From: Arthrobacter sp. KBS0702
GTDB lineage: Bacteria > Actinomycetota > Actinomycetes > Actinomycetales > Micrococcaceae
Assembly (NCBI RefSeq): GCF_005937985.2
Contig: NZ_CP042172.1
Coordinates: forward strand, 3,286,001 to 3,350,000
Direction: 5' to 3'
DNA length: 64,000 nucleotides
Positions 34,725 through 43,572 of the stretch are shown piece by piece (positions within the stretch are counted from its first letter, which is position 1; each line of letters begins with the position of its first letter). The translations under genes and the position numbers were made by a program. The notes under the pieces were generated by a model. That model did no database searches. It was not told where the DNA came from and worked only from the letters and a program-made list of their open reading frames with translations.

Positions 34725-35789
34725 TCAGAGCCGTGACCAGACAGCGATCCAGTCCAGTTGGACATGCCCCTGGGTCTGCGGCGCCGGGCACTTCGGGAGG
34801 CAGGCCTCGGTCTGCAGGATGAAGTGCATCGGCGTGGCGGGGACATGGGTGGTGCTGACCCCCAGGGTTCGTCCGTCGAGCAGGAACTCCACCCGTCCCG
34901 GACTCCACTCGGTGGTGGCGACGTGCCAGGACGTGAACTTCGACGTCGACATGAACAAGTCCGAGGCCGTGGGGTCCGGGTTCGCCCAGTGCGCTGCGCC
35001 GTAGATAGCGTCGCCCAGGTCCCCTTCGGGAAAGTCGATCTCGCCGTCCCGCGGCCAGACCCCGCTGTCCGGCCAAAAGAGCCACGCCGTCTTGTACCCG
35101 GCCAGCGAATCGGCTTTGAACCGCACCGAAACCCGGCCGTAGAGCAGGCTGTTCGCCCGCGGCGGCGAGGTGCTCGCGTTCGGGATCCTGGGCGTGGGGG
35201 CGGCCCCCATGAACACCCCGTTTTCCGAGTGCACGAACCAGTCCAGGACGCCGTTGGCCACACTGAGCACCTTGGTCGGGTAATAGCCGGATTTGCCTCC
35301 GCTGGCCTGGCCCGCAGTGTCCGGCGTCCCGTCCTTGTACCCGGCGCTCCAGCGCGCCTGGTAGGCGGGCCCCGGGAAAGCCCCGAGCGGGACATCGCCC
35401 TGGGTGAAGTCCTCGGCGAAAACCTGTTTCCAGCCGGGCAAATCCCCCACCGGCATGGACTGCAGCGCGGCCAGTTCCAGGTCCGACAGGGCTGATGGCG
35501 GCGGCGCCGGCCGGGGGGCGGATGCGGCCGGCGCCGGCTGAGCGGGCGCATTCGGCGGCGTCGTCTGAGCCGGCGCATTCGGCGGCGTCGACGGGTCGCT
35601 GGGGGTGGCCGTCGTCGTGGACTCGGTCCTGGGTGCGGTCGGCGGCGTTGACGGAACCGCTCCATCCGGTTTGGCCCCGCTGGAGCATCCGACGAGCAGC
35701 ACGACGACGGCCGGTACGAACAGGCGCCTCAAACGGGGCGTCCGGCCCCTGGCCCGTCGGGTAACGCCGCCTTCACCGGGTATCCGCAT
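34725..35789 (-). CDS. GH16-like secreted lipoprotein glycosidase
   Basis: 354 residues. Lipoprotein signal VPAVVVLLVGC with C35 lipidated, a long Pro/Thr/Ala linker to about 100, then a concanavalin-type domain. The GH16 catalytic motif ExDxxE is present as E250-I-D-F-P-E255, with WLFWPDSGVWPRDG before and TEWSPGRVEFLLDG after. GH16 enzymes cut beta-1,3/1,4-glucans and related polymers. Divergent from the exopolysaccharide operon, so it may trim or process that polymer at the cell surface. Confidence 0.85.
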   Translation of the reverse strand: MRIPGEGGVTRRARGRTPRLRRLFVPAVVVLLVGCSSGAKPDGAVPSTPPTAPRTESTTTATPSDPSTPPNAPAQTTPPNAPAQPAPAASAPRPAPPPSALSDLELAALQSMPVGDLPGWKQVFAEDFTQGDVPLGAFPGPAYQARWSAGYKDGTPDTAGQASGGKSGYYPTKVLSVANGVLDWFVHSENGVFMGAAPTPRIPNASTSPPRANSLLYGRVSVRFKADSLAGYKTAWLFWPDSGVWPRDGEIDFPEGDLGDAIYGAAHWANPDPTASDLFMSTSKFTSWHVATTEWSPGRVEFLLDGRTLGVSTTHVPATPMHFILQTEACLPKCPAPQTQGHVQLDWIAVWSRL

Positions 35790-36031
35790 TGCGCCAGTTT
35801 GACACCGACGGCGGCGCCGATCAACGGTTTTGCAGCCCCGGCAATTTCAGCTTGAAGCTTCAACCTTGCCCAAGGTTTTTACAAGTTCCTGAGCCGACTA
35901 TGGAAAGGGGGAATTCCCCGGAAGTTGCCGCAGCGGGCAGTACGCACGTAGGTCTACTTGCTGGTTCCTGAGAACCGGGAATTGACTGCAGTTGGGGCGA
36001 AAGCAAACAACGTCATTGAGTGGTGAGGCAA
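35790..36031. promoter_or_regulatory. Palindrome-rich divergent control region of the exopolysaccharide operon
   Basis: The region is less GC-rich than its surroundings and holds several dyads: TTGAAGCTTCAA (35852-35863), AACCTT-GCCC-AAGGTT followed by TTT (35862-35880), GGGGAATTCCCC (35908-35919) and GGTTC-CTGA-GAACC (35963-35976). TTGACT at 35982-35987 is a possible -35. The 35862-35880 hairpin with its U-run could attenuate a leader transcript. Ribosome site GTGAGG precedes the first gene at 36032. Confidence 0.5.
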
Positions 36032-36883
36032 ATGTCCATCCCGAATCTTGCATCAAAATCGCGCCCTCAGACGACGCCGCCCATGGTTCCAGCTTCCGTC
36101 AGCGTGGTCATCCCCACCCTGAACGAAGCCATGAACCTGCCCTGGGTCCTCCGCCGCATGCCGTCCTATGTGGACGAAGTCGTGATCGTTGACGGGCGGT
36201 CGCTGGACAACACGGTCGAAGTGGCCAAGGCGCTGCGCCTCGATATCGTGGTGGTCGACGAGACGAGGGCGGGCAAGGGTGCCGCGGTCCGCGCCGGCTT
36301 CGCTGCCGCCTCGGGCGACATCATCGTCATGCTGGACGGGGATGGCAGCATGGACCCCCAGGAAATCGGCTGGCTGGTCGCCCCGCTGCAGCATGAGTAC
36401 GACTTCGTCAAGGGATCCCGCTACGTCACCGGCGGCGGCTCCGACGACATCACCCTGCTGCGGACCACCGGCAACCGGATGCTGACAGCGCTGGCCAACC
36501 TCGTGCTCGGCAGCGACTTCTCCGACCTCTGCTACGGGTACATCGCCTTGCGCCGGGAATGCGTCGAAGTGCTTGAGCTCCAGTCGGACGGATTCGAAAT
36601 CGAAACCGAGCTGATTGTGCGTGCCTCCCGGGCCGGGCTGCGGATCGCCGAAGTGCCCAGCCGCGAACTCGCCCGGATCTCCGGGAACTCGAACCTCCAC
36701 ACTTTCCGGGACGGGTGGCGGGTCCTGCGCACCCTGGCCCGGGAACGCATCAGCTGGGAGGCACCCACAGCCGGCGCCCGGCCCGAGGCCCTGCGGCGGG
36801 TCAAATACAAGTATCCGAACAAGGCATTCCCGCACATTCCCACGGATCCGCGGAGCGTCCTCGGCGTAGCGGTAGGGGAATAA
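36032..36883 (+). CDS. GT2 glycosyltransferase, polyprenyl-phosphate (DPM/GtrB-like) type
   Basis: 283 residues from ATG 36032 (GAGG 6 nt upstream). The GT-A domain shows VSVVIPTLNEAMNLPWVLRRMP, VVIVDGRSLDNTVEVA, AGKGAAVRAGF and the DXD-like VMLDGDGSMDPQEI, then GSRYVTGGGSDDITLLRTTGNRMLTALANLVLG typical of dolichol-phosphate-mannose-synthase relatives. There is no C-terminal membrane domain. It probably transfers a sugar to a lipid phosphate or lipid-linked acceptor. First gene of the operon, 1 nt before the next start. Confidence 0.88.
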   Translation: MSIPNLASKSRPQTTPPMVPASVSVVIPTLNEAMNLPWVLRRMPSYVDEVVIVDGRSLDNTVEVAKALRLDIVVVDETRAGKGAAVRAGFAAASGDIIVMLDGDGSMDPQEIGWLVAPLQHEYDFVKGSRYVTGGGSDDITLLRTTGNRMLTALANLVLGSDFSDLCYGYIALRRECVEVLELQSDGFEIETELIVRASRAGLRIAEVPSRELARISGNSNLHTFRDGWRVLRTLARERISWEAPTAGARPEALRRVKYKYPNKAFPHIPTDPRSVLGVAVGE

Positions 36884-36884
36884 G

Positions 36885-37883
36885 ATGTCCCAGATTCCGG
36901 GGTTGCCCAGCGTGTCCGTCGTTATTTGCTCCTACGCGGAAGAGCGCTGGGACCTGCTCATCGGTGCCCTCGATTCGCTCCGGACCCAGACACACAGCCC
37001 GCAGCAGACCATCGTCGTCGTCGACTACAACGTGGAACTTTACAAGCGGCTCATCTTCACCGTTCCCGACGTCGTGATTGTGGAGAACACCGGCCCCAAG
37101 GGCCTGTCCGGAGCCCGGAACACCGGGGCTGGCGTCGCCAACGCCGAGATCGTCGCGTTCCTGGACGACGACGCCGAGGCGGCCCCGGACTGGATTGAAC
37201 GGCTCGCGGCGATGTACGACGACGACGATGTGCTCGCCGTCGGCGGCAGCGTGCAGCCTGTCTGGGACGCCGGCCGGCCGCGCTACTTCGCCCAGGAACT
37301 CGACTGGATCGTCGGCTGCACCTACCACGGACTGCCCAAAGTCGCCGCCGAAGTGCGCAACGTGATCGGGGCAAACATGTCTTTCCGGGCCGACGTGCTG
37401 AACCGGGTGGGAGGGTTCAATCCGGACCTCGGCCGGCAGGACGCGCAACCCCTCGGCTGCGAAGAGACGGAGCTGTGCATCCGGGCGGTCATCGGAGCCC
37501 CCGGCTCGCGGGTGGTCTACGAGCCCGCCGCCGTTGTGCACCACCACGTTCCCAGGCAGCGCGGCACGCTGAAGTACATGCTCTCGCGGTCCTGGTCCGA
37601 GGGGATCTCCAAGGCCCGGGTCAGCCGGCTCGTCGGGCACAAGCGAGCGCTCGGCCCGGAACGGCGCTACGTCAGGCAGGTCCTGCCACGCGCGGTGTTT
37701 GCCGGAATTCGCGACGCGGTGCGTGGCAATGACCTCGCCGGACTCGGCCGCTCCGCCATGGTGATGGCTGTGCTCGCCACGACCGCCCTCGGGTACGTGC
37801 GCGGGCGCCGGCTGCCTCCCGCGCCCGCACCGCAAGAAACCAGCCAGCCAGCACCCGACGATCTGTGGAGGGAAGTTCAGTGA
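36885..37883 (+). CDS. GT2 glycosyltransferase
   Basis: 332 residues. VSVVICSYAEERWDLLIGALDSLRTQ, IVVVDYN, GLSGARNTGAGVANAEIVAFLDDDAEAAPDW (DDD nucleotide-sugar/metal motif), VIGANMSFRADVLNRVGGFNPDLGRQ and CEETELCIRA (ED base region) define the GT-A fold. A hydrophobic segment near 290-310 (SAMVMAVLATTALGYV) may anchor it to the membrane. Its stop overlaps a 25-codon frame. Confidence 0.9.
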   Translation: MSQIPGLPSVSVVICSYAEERWDLLIGALDSLRTQTHSPQQTIVVVDYNVELYKRLIFTVPDVVIVENTGPKGLSGARNTGAGVANAEIVAFLDDDAEAAPDWIERLAAMYDDDDVLAVGGSVQPVWDAGRPRYFAQELDWIVGCTYHGLPKVAAEVRNVIGANMSFRADVLNRVGGFNPDLGRQDAQPLGCEETELCIRAVIGAPGSRVVYEPAAVVHHHVPRQRGTLKYMLSRSWSEGISKARVSRLVGHKRALGPERRYVRQVLPRAVFAGIRDAVRGNDLAGLGRSAMVMAVLATTALGYVRGRRLPPAPAPQETSQPAPDDLWREVQ

Positions 37884-37957
37884 AAGCGATCTCAGTAGGC
37901 GGGGCCGGCGAAATAGTCCGCGGCCGCACTCTTGGTTCCCGGCGGCTCGAACCATGA
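37880..37957 (+). CDS. 25-codon linking ORF
   Basis: GTG 37880 overlaps the stop of the preceding GT2 gene (GTGA) and its own TGA overlaps the next ATG (ATGA), so it fills the gap between two operon genes exactly. The peptide would be MKAISVGGAGEIVRGRTLGSRRLEP in two parts: MKAISVGGAGEIV and RGRTLGSRRLEP. It is basic and Gly/Arg-rich. Possible roles are a coupling leader or a small peptide modified by the adjacent kinase-like protein; it may also be non-functional. Not recognised. Confidence 0.35.
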   Translation: MKAISVGGAGEIVRGRTLGSRRLEP

Positions 37958-39054
37958 GCCAGTCCGAGCGGGACGTGCTGACCCCGGCGGGCGCCTCCGC
38001 TGGCGCGAGCTTCGACATCCATGGCCTCGTCGGCATCGACGTCGAGCCCGGCACTCCGGGCGAGGCTCAGTTGCGGGACATGCTCGCGCCCTTCCTGCGC
38101 GGTTCACGGGCACCGCTTCGCCTGCACATCAGCGGAGCCGTCTCGCCCATCGCCGAGCAGTCACATGCAGAGGACGCCTACCGTTTCACCGGCGACTCCC
38201 TCTACCTTCCCGCCGACCGTGTGCAGATCATCGAAACCCGCGACGGCTACCGGATCCAGGGCCAGGGTGAACTCCTGACCGCCGTCATCCCCTTGCTCGA
38301 CCGGCTGTGCGTCCGCGAGGACGCCGCCATGATCCATGCCGCCGTCGTTGACTTCCGGGGTTCCGGGGTCCTGCTGCCGGCCTGGGGCGGGGTCGGCAAG
38401 ACCAGCACCGTCGCCAAGCTGGTCGCCACCCCCGGCGTGCGGTTCATGGCCGACGACTGGGCTTTCACCGGGGCGGACGGCATGCTCATGGGCTACGCCA
38501 AGCCGATGTTCATCAAGCCGCACCACCGCGCCATCTACCCCGACCTCTTCCACGGCACGCGCAAGCCCCTCGCACCGGGCTGGCTCACCAACCCCGTCGC
38601 ACGGCTGGCAACGGCCGTGCACCCCGTCATCGTCCGCTACCCGAAGACCGCGGCGTTCACCCGCCGCTGGTCTCCCGAACACCGGATGGTGCAACCGGAC
38701 CAGGTGTTCGGGTCCGAACGGATCTCCTCCGCGGCGCCGGCACGGCTGGCGATCTTCCTCGAACGGTTCGACGGTTCCGAAGCAAGGTTGGAGGCACGCA
38801 GTCGCGAGTGGATGACTTCCCGCATCATCGGCAACTTCCACTCCGAACTGCCGATGGTGTCCCGGCGGCTGGTCGAAGCGCTCGGGGCGACCGGCCTGGT
38901 GCCCCTTGAGGACCATTTCGGCCAGAAGGCGGCGGTTGTGCGCCGGGCCCTGGAAGACGTGCCCTGCTCGCTCCTGCGGATCCCCGCGGCCTGGTCCGCC
39001 GACCGGACCTCGGACTACGTGGCCAACGTGGTCCGCACGAAATTGGATGAGTGA
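37954..39054 (+). CDS. HPr kinase-like P-loop protein of a polysaccharide operon
   Basis: 366 residues. The core has AAMIHAAVVDFRGSGVLLPAWGGVGKTST with a P-loop at about 144-151, then VRFMADDWAF, the arrangement of the HprK/P C-terminal kinase fold. The HPr-recognising N-terminal domain and the capping motif of true HprK are absent. Relatives occur in exopolysaccharide and some peptide-modification gene sets, where they may phosphorylate a sugar, peptide or protein. Coupled by ATGA to the 25-codon ORF and by GTGA to the next gene. Confidence 0.75.
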   Translation: MSQSERDVLTPAGASAGASFDIHGLVGIDVEPGTPGEAQLRDMLAPFLRGSRAPLRLHISGAVSPIAEQSHAEDAYRFTGDSLYLPADRVQIIETRDGYRIQGQGELLTAVIPLLDRLCVREDAAMIHAAVVDFRGSGVLLPAWGGVGKTSTVAKLVATPGVRFMADDWAFTGADGMLMGYAKPMFIKPHHRAIYPDLFHGTRKPLAPGWLTNPVARLATAVHPVIVRYPKTAAFTRRWSPEHRMVQPDQVFGSERISSAAPARLAIFLERFDGSEARLEARSREWMTSRIIGNFHSELPMVSRRLVEALGATGLVPLEDHFGQKAAVVRRALEDVPCSLLRIPAAWSADRTSDYVANVVRTKLDE

Positions 39055-41171
39055 GGTACGGGCCGGTGGGGGATCTTGAGGTGTCCGTGATCATTCCGGC
39101 GCGGAACGCCGCGGCCTGGCTGGGCGAGTGCCTGGAGTCGGTCCGCGCCCAGAACCCGCGCGAGATCATCGTGGTCGACGGCTGTTCACTCGACGACACT
39201 GCCAGCATTGCGCGGTCTTTCGGGGCCCGCGTCCTCTCCGACGAGGGCCGCGGCCTGCCGGCCGCGAGGATGCTGGGCGTCCAGAATGCCGGCTGCGAGG
39301 TCGTGGCGCTGATTGACGCCGACGTCGTGCTGCCCCCGGGCACCCTCAAGCGGCTGCTGCGCGAGTTCGACGACGGCGCCTACGACGGCCTGCAGTTCGG
39401 CCTGGCCAGCGAGTCCGACGGCCCCGGCTACTGGGGCGCCGCCCTGGCATGGCACCACAACCACAGCCGGGTCCGCTCGTGGTTCGGTGTCAGCGCCACG
39501 CTGATGCGCCGCGAGGTGCTGCTGTCCGTTGGTTTCGATGACAACTTCCGTTCCGGTGAGGACATCGAACTGCGGATCCGGCTCGAGAACGGCGGCTACA
39601 AGCTCGGCGTCTCCCCCACCACCGTCGTCCGGCACCGCTTCGCCGACACGTTCGACTGCGCCCGCGACCAGTGGCTCCAGGACGGCGCCGGTATGGCCCG
39701 GACCATCCGGAAGCACCCGGGCCGGGCCGGCTGGCTGGCCGTGTTGCCGCTGCTGGCATCCGTGCGCGGGGTGGGCCTGTCCCTGGTCCACGCCCCCCGC
39801 TTCCTGCCCTACTGGGTCGGCTTCCTGCTCTACAACTACCGAGCGATGTTTGGCGAGATCCTCCGCCCCCAGTCGCGCCCGCTCTCCGTCGGTGGCAACG
39901 CGGCCTGGCTCGCGGCGGCGCGGATCGCGCCCATGGTGACGGGCTTCCTGTTCTGGGCGCTTGCCGCACTGCTGCTGCCGCCGGAACAAATCGGGCTCGG
40001 GTCAGCGGTGGTCTCCGCCGCCCTCCTCACCGTCCAACTCGGCATGCTCGGCGTCGGACCGGCAACCCTGACGCTCCTGCCCAGCGAGCCCGACGGCGGC
40101 CGCCGGCTGACCGCGACGAGCCTGCTGACCGTCGGGGTTTCCGCACTGGTGGTGGGCGGGGTGCTCGCGGTGGTCACCTACGCGCTGGGTTCGGGCGTCG
40201 GTGAGGCGTGGAAGAACCCGCTCGTGACGGTCATCTTCCTCGCGACGGCACTTTTCGCCAGCGCGGCCTACCAGCTGGACCACATCGGCGTCGCCCAGGA
40301 GCGGGCAGACCGTGCACTGGTGCGGAGCCTGCTGCAAAGCCTGGTGCAGCTGGGAGTCCTCGGCCTGGCCTTCGCCGCTGGGATCCGCGACCTGTCCGTC
40401 GTGGTGGGCGCCGTGGGCGCGGGGGCTCTGGTCAGCGTCCTTTCGGGGTTGCGTCAGCTTCGCCGGGCGCGCCTTGAACCGGATTGGCGGCACGGCCTGC
40501 GCCCCCGGTCGGCCGTCGGCCTGCTCAGGCCGGGCCTGCCCAACCACGCCCTTATGCTGGCGGACCGGGCCCCGGGCTACCTCCTGCCCTTGATCGTCGC
40601 CGCCACCCTCGGCCCGGCGTCGACCGCCGCCTGGTACATCGTGTGGATGATGGCCTCCGCGGTCTTCTTCGTCCCGCAGTCGGCAGGGTTCTCGCTTCAG
40701 ACTGCCCTGGCCGGAACGCGGTCCAAACCAGGGCTGGTTGCCTCCGCTATCCGCGCAAGCCTGCTGCTCACCCTCGCGGCCGGGCTGATCCTGCTGCTGT
40801 TGGGGCCCTATCTCCTGCAGTTCCTCGGTCCGCACTACGCCTCCGCCTGGGTCCTGTTGCCGGTCCTCGTACCGGCCCTGCTGCTCAGTTGCGTGACCCA
40901 GGTCTATTACGGCCTGTGCCGCGCCCGGGGGCGCCTGTTGGAATCGACATTCGTCGCGGTCCTGACGGCCGCGCTGGTGGTCGTCCCGGCCGCCGCCGTT
41001 GCCCAGCAATATGGCCTTACCGGCGTGTCCGTGCTCTGGTCCGCCGCCCAGGCGGCCGCGGCACTCATCGCCGTCTGGCGTCTGATCACTCTGACCCGAG
41101 TGAAGCCCGCTGCACCTGACCCGGTCTCTTCAGCGGCATTCAACGAGCCCACTGGAATCGAGAAATCATGA
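39051..41171 (+). CDS. GT2 glycosyltransferase fused to a Wzx/MATE-like flippase
   Basis: 706 residues from GTG 39051. Residues 1-270 are a GT-A domain: VSVIIPARNAAAWLGECLESV, IIVVDGCSLDDTASIA, GLPAARMLGVQNAG, ALIDADVVLPPG, FRSGEDIELRIRLENGGYKLG. From about 285 to 690 there are roughly 12 hydrophobic helices in the style of the MOP/polysaccharide exporter superfamily (FLFWALAALLLPPEQIGLGSAVVSAALL, GLPNHALMLADRAPGYLLPLIVAATLGP). A single chain linking sugar transfer and lipid-linked sugar export is unusual. Both ends overlap neighbours by 4 nt. Confidence 0.85.
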   Translation: MRYGPVGDLEVSVIIPARNAAAWLGECLESVRAQNPREIIVVDGCSLDDTASIARSFGARVLSDEGRGLPAARMLGVQNAGCEVVALIDADVVLPPGTLKRLLREFDDGAYDGLQFGLASESDGPGYWGAALAWHHNHSRVRSWFGVSATLMRREVLLSVGFDDNFRSGEDIELRIRLENGGYKLGVSPTTVVRHRFADTFDCARDQWLQDGAGMARTIRKHPGRAGWLAVLPLLASVRGVGLSLVHAPRFLPYWVGFLLYNYRAMFGEILRPQSRPLSVGGNAAWLAAARIAPMVTGFLFWALAALLLPPEQIGLGSAVVSAALLTVQLGMLGVGPATLTLLPSEPDGGRRLTATSLLTVGVSALVVGGVLAVVTYALGSGVGEAWKNPLVTVIFLATALFASAAYQLDHIGVAQERADRALVRSLLQSLVQLGVLGLAFAAGIRDLSVVVGAVGAGALVSVLSGLRQLRRARLEPDWRHGLRPRSAVGLLRPGLPNHALMLADRAPGYLLPLIVAATLGPASTAAWYIVWMMASAVFFVPQSAGFSLQTALAGTRSKPGLVASAIRASLLLTLAAGLILLLLGPYLLQFLGPHYASAWVLLPVLVPALLLSCVTQVYYGLCRARGRLLESTFVAVLTAALVVVPAAAVAQQYGLTGVSVLWSAAQAAAALIAVWRLITLTRVKPAAPDPVSSAAFNEPTGIEKS

Positions 41172-43078
41172 CACCCGAACCCTCCACCGTTGTCCCCGCT
41201 GCTCCGTCGGCGCATGGGCGCCACGAAGGCGCCAGGGACGAGGCTAAACACGGCGTGAAACACGGCGCCACTCCACCGTCCGCCGAGCACCGGGTGGAAT
41301 CAAGCCCGCTCTGGCAGATCGGCGCCCTGGCCGGAATCGCAGCCCTGGCCGTGGTCCTGGGCATCTGGGGGATGCGGGAGGTCGACCCTGACCAGACCGC
41401 CGGGGCCGGGCTCATCGCCCTGCTTCCCCCCGTCTACTTCGTCGCCCTGGCCCTCAGCTTGACCGGCTTCGTCGCTTCCTTGAACCTCCGGCAGTTCGTT
41501 CCGGCGCTCCTTGCCGGCCAGGTGCTGGTCACGGTGCTCATCCTGCATGGCGCCGATCCGATCATCCACGGACTGCCCCGGCTTGAGGCGAGCTACCGGC
41601 ACCTCGGCATCGCCGACAGCATCGCCCAGTCCGGGCAGCTGCATCCGAACCTGGACGCCTACTTCAACTGGCCGGGCTTCTTCGACCTGCTGGGGATGCT
41701 CTCCGGCGCAACCGGGGCGAAGGATCTGATGGTCATCGCTACGTGGGCACCGATCGGCATCAACCTCCTGCTGCTCGCTCCCCTGCTGGCACTGGCCACG
41801 CGGATCACGGCGAACCGGCGGCATGCCTGGGCCGGCGTCTGGCTCTTCTACCTGACCAGCTGGGTCGGACAGGACTACCTGGCACCGCAGGCTTACGCGT
41901 TCATCCTGCTCGTTACGCTCTTCGCCTGCCTCCTGAGCACCTTCAGCGGCTGGGCCTGGCCCACGGGCGGTAACCGCTTCACCACGGCGCTTGCCCGGAC
42001 CGTCGACAAACTGGATAGCTCGGTACCGCAGCAGCAGGGACTGATCCAGCCCTCCCAGCGGGACTCAGCGATCCTTCTGGGGATTTGCGCGCTGATCCTG
42101 CTCGCGATGACGGCCTCGCACCAGCTCACCCCGTTCGCCGCTGTCCCGGTCCTCGTGGCCTTCATGCTGATCGGACGGCTGCGCTCACGGTCGCTGCCCC
42201 TGCTGGCGCTGGCCCTCCCGGTGGTTTGGCTCGTATTTGTCGCCTCCGCCTACTTCCAAGGCCACCAGGACCAGCTCTTCGGCTCCTTCGGCGACATTGG
42301 CGCGAACACGATCGGGGCGCTGAACGACAGGATCTCCGGCAGCGGTCCGCACCTCGCGGTGGTCTACACCCGGGTGGCGGAGGTAGCGGTGATCTGGATC
42401 CTCGCGATCATCGGCGCCATTATGGGCCACCGGCGGGCCACACCATGGCTGGCCGCCGCGGTTGGCGCCCTCGCTCCGCTCCTGCTGGTGTCGGTCCAGC
42501 CCTACGGCGGCGAACTGTTGCTGCGGCTTTTCCTGTTCAGCCTCCCGTTCGCCGCGTGCCTGGTGGCGCTCCCGCTGATGTGGGACCGGCCCGCCGGCCC
42601 CGGTCTGGCACGCGGTGTGGCACTGCTCGTGCTGGGCGCGGCCCTGGCCACAACAACGCTCGTCACGCGGTACGGCAATGACAGCATGGAGACCTTCTCA
42701 CGCGCTGAAATCGCCCTTGTTGACCGGCTCTACGCGACGGCACCTCCCGGCTCCGTGCTGATCGAGGCGATCCGCAACACCCCCTGGAAATACCAAGAGT
42801 ACGCAAGCTACGACTACCGCGCCCTGGCCGCCGCAGAGCCCCGGCCCGACGCGGCACCACTGAGCTGCGACACGGTAAACCAGATCGCCCGGCGCGCCGG
42901 AGCGTACCTGATCGTCACGGCCAGCCAGCAGCATGCCGCGGAGCTTCGCGGAACGACTCCGGCCGGGGATCTTCAGCGCTTTATCGACACCTGCGGCACC
43001 GGCCCGGGCTGGCAGAAGGTCAGCGAAAACGCCGGCGGTGTCATCTTCCACATCGAAGGAGCAAAAAATGGCAATTGA
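41168..43078 (+). CDS. Large polytopic membrane protein, candidate polymerase or GT-C glycosyltransferase
   Basis: 636 residues. A 45-residue basic/His-rich cytoplasmic N-terminus precedes about 12 membrane helices. An extracytoplasmic loop after the third helix holds LHGADPIIHGLPRLEASYRHLGIADSIAQSGQLHPNLDAYFNWPGFFD, with acidic and aromatic residues as found in GT-C or Wzy active loops. A C-terminal soluble part (about 515-636) includes DTVNQIARRAGAYLIVTASQQHAAEL. No exact family recognised; position in the operon suggests chain polymerisation. ATGA overlap with the flippase fusion gene. Confidence 0.65.
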   Translation: MTPEPSTVVPAAPSAHGRHEGARDEAKHGVKHGATPPSAEHRVESSPLWQIGALAGIAALAVVLGIWGMREVDPDQTAGAGLIALLPPVYFVALALSLTGFVASLNLRQFVPALLAGQVLVTVLILHGADPIIHGLPRLEASYRHLGIADSIAQSGQLHPNLDAYFNWPGFFDLLGMLSGATGAKDLMVIATWAPIGINLLLLAPLLALATRITANRRHAWAGVWLFYLTSWVGQDYLAPQAYAFILLVTLFACLLSTFSGWAWPTGGNRFTTALARTVDKLDSSVPQQQGLIQPSQRDSAILLGICALILLAMTASHQLTPFAAVPVLVAFMLIGRLRSRSLPLLALALPVVWLVFVASAYFQGHQDQLFGSFGDIGANTIGALNDRISGSGPHLAVVYTRVAEVAVIWILAIIGAIMGHRRATPWLAAAVGALAPLLLVSVQPYGGELLLRLFLFSLPFAACLVALPLMWDRPAGPGLARGVALLVLGAALATTTLVTRYGNDSMETFSRAEIALVDRLYATAPPGSVLIEAIRNTPWKYQEYASYDYRALAAAEPRPDAAPLSCDTVNQIARRAGAYLIVTASQQHAAELRGTTPAGDLQRFIDTCGTGPGWQKVSENAGGVIFHIEGAKNGN

Positions 43079-43445
43079 ACGCACGCACGTGGGCTACGCA
43101 ACGGCAGCCGTGGCGGTAGCAGCCATACCGCTCTCTTTCGTGGGGCCAGAGTCGCTCCGGCTCGCCGTCGTCGGCCTGTTCCTGCTCGCGGGACCAGGCA
43201 CGGCGCTGGTCCTCTTGATCCGCTTCGGGCCGGCCAGCTCCACGGTTGCGGCCGGGGCGATCCCGCTGGCCACGGCGCTCGCAGTCGCCGTCAGCCTCAC
43301 CCTCTCCACACTCGTGGCCACCGCCATGATCTACACCCGGCTTTGGGCGCCTCCGGCCGGTGTCTGCCTCCTTGCCGTTGCCACCCTCGGCCTGCTGGCC
43401 GTGGACTACCGGCGAACCAGGACCGCCCCGGTGGAGGCGCGATGA
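43068..43445 (+). CDS. Small membrane protein of the polysaccharide operon
   Basis: 125 residues from ATG 43068, preceded by GAAGGAG and overlapping the previous gene by 11 nt. About four hydrophobic helices (GYATAAVAVAAIPLSFV, LAVVGLFLLAGPGTALVLLI, AAGAIPLATALAVAVSLTLSTLVATAMI, PAGVCLLAVATLGLLAVDY), with a short basic tail. It may be a subunit or stabiliser of the large membrane protein before it. Not recognised as a family. Confidence 0.7.
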   Translation: MAIERTHVGYATAAVAVAAIPLSFVGPESLRLAVVGLFLLAGPGTALVLLIRFGPASSTVAAGAIPLATALAVAVSLTLSTLVATAMIYTRLWAPPAGVCLLAVATLGLLAVDYRRTRTAPVEAR

Positions 43446-43572
43446 CCTGCTTTCCATTTTTGGCATGACGCTGATCGTGCAGTTGATGAACTGCTGTAAC
43501 CAGCGCCGGCGGCCTTGCACCCGCTGGATCAAGTGAAATGACCGCTTATACGAAATCCTGAGAGTTGATCAA

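Noticed and set aside
37954..39054. True HPr kinase of carbon catabolite repression
   Set aside because: Only the P-loop kinase core is present; the N-terminal domain and signature after the P-loop are missing and the context is polysaccharide synthesis.
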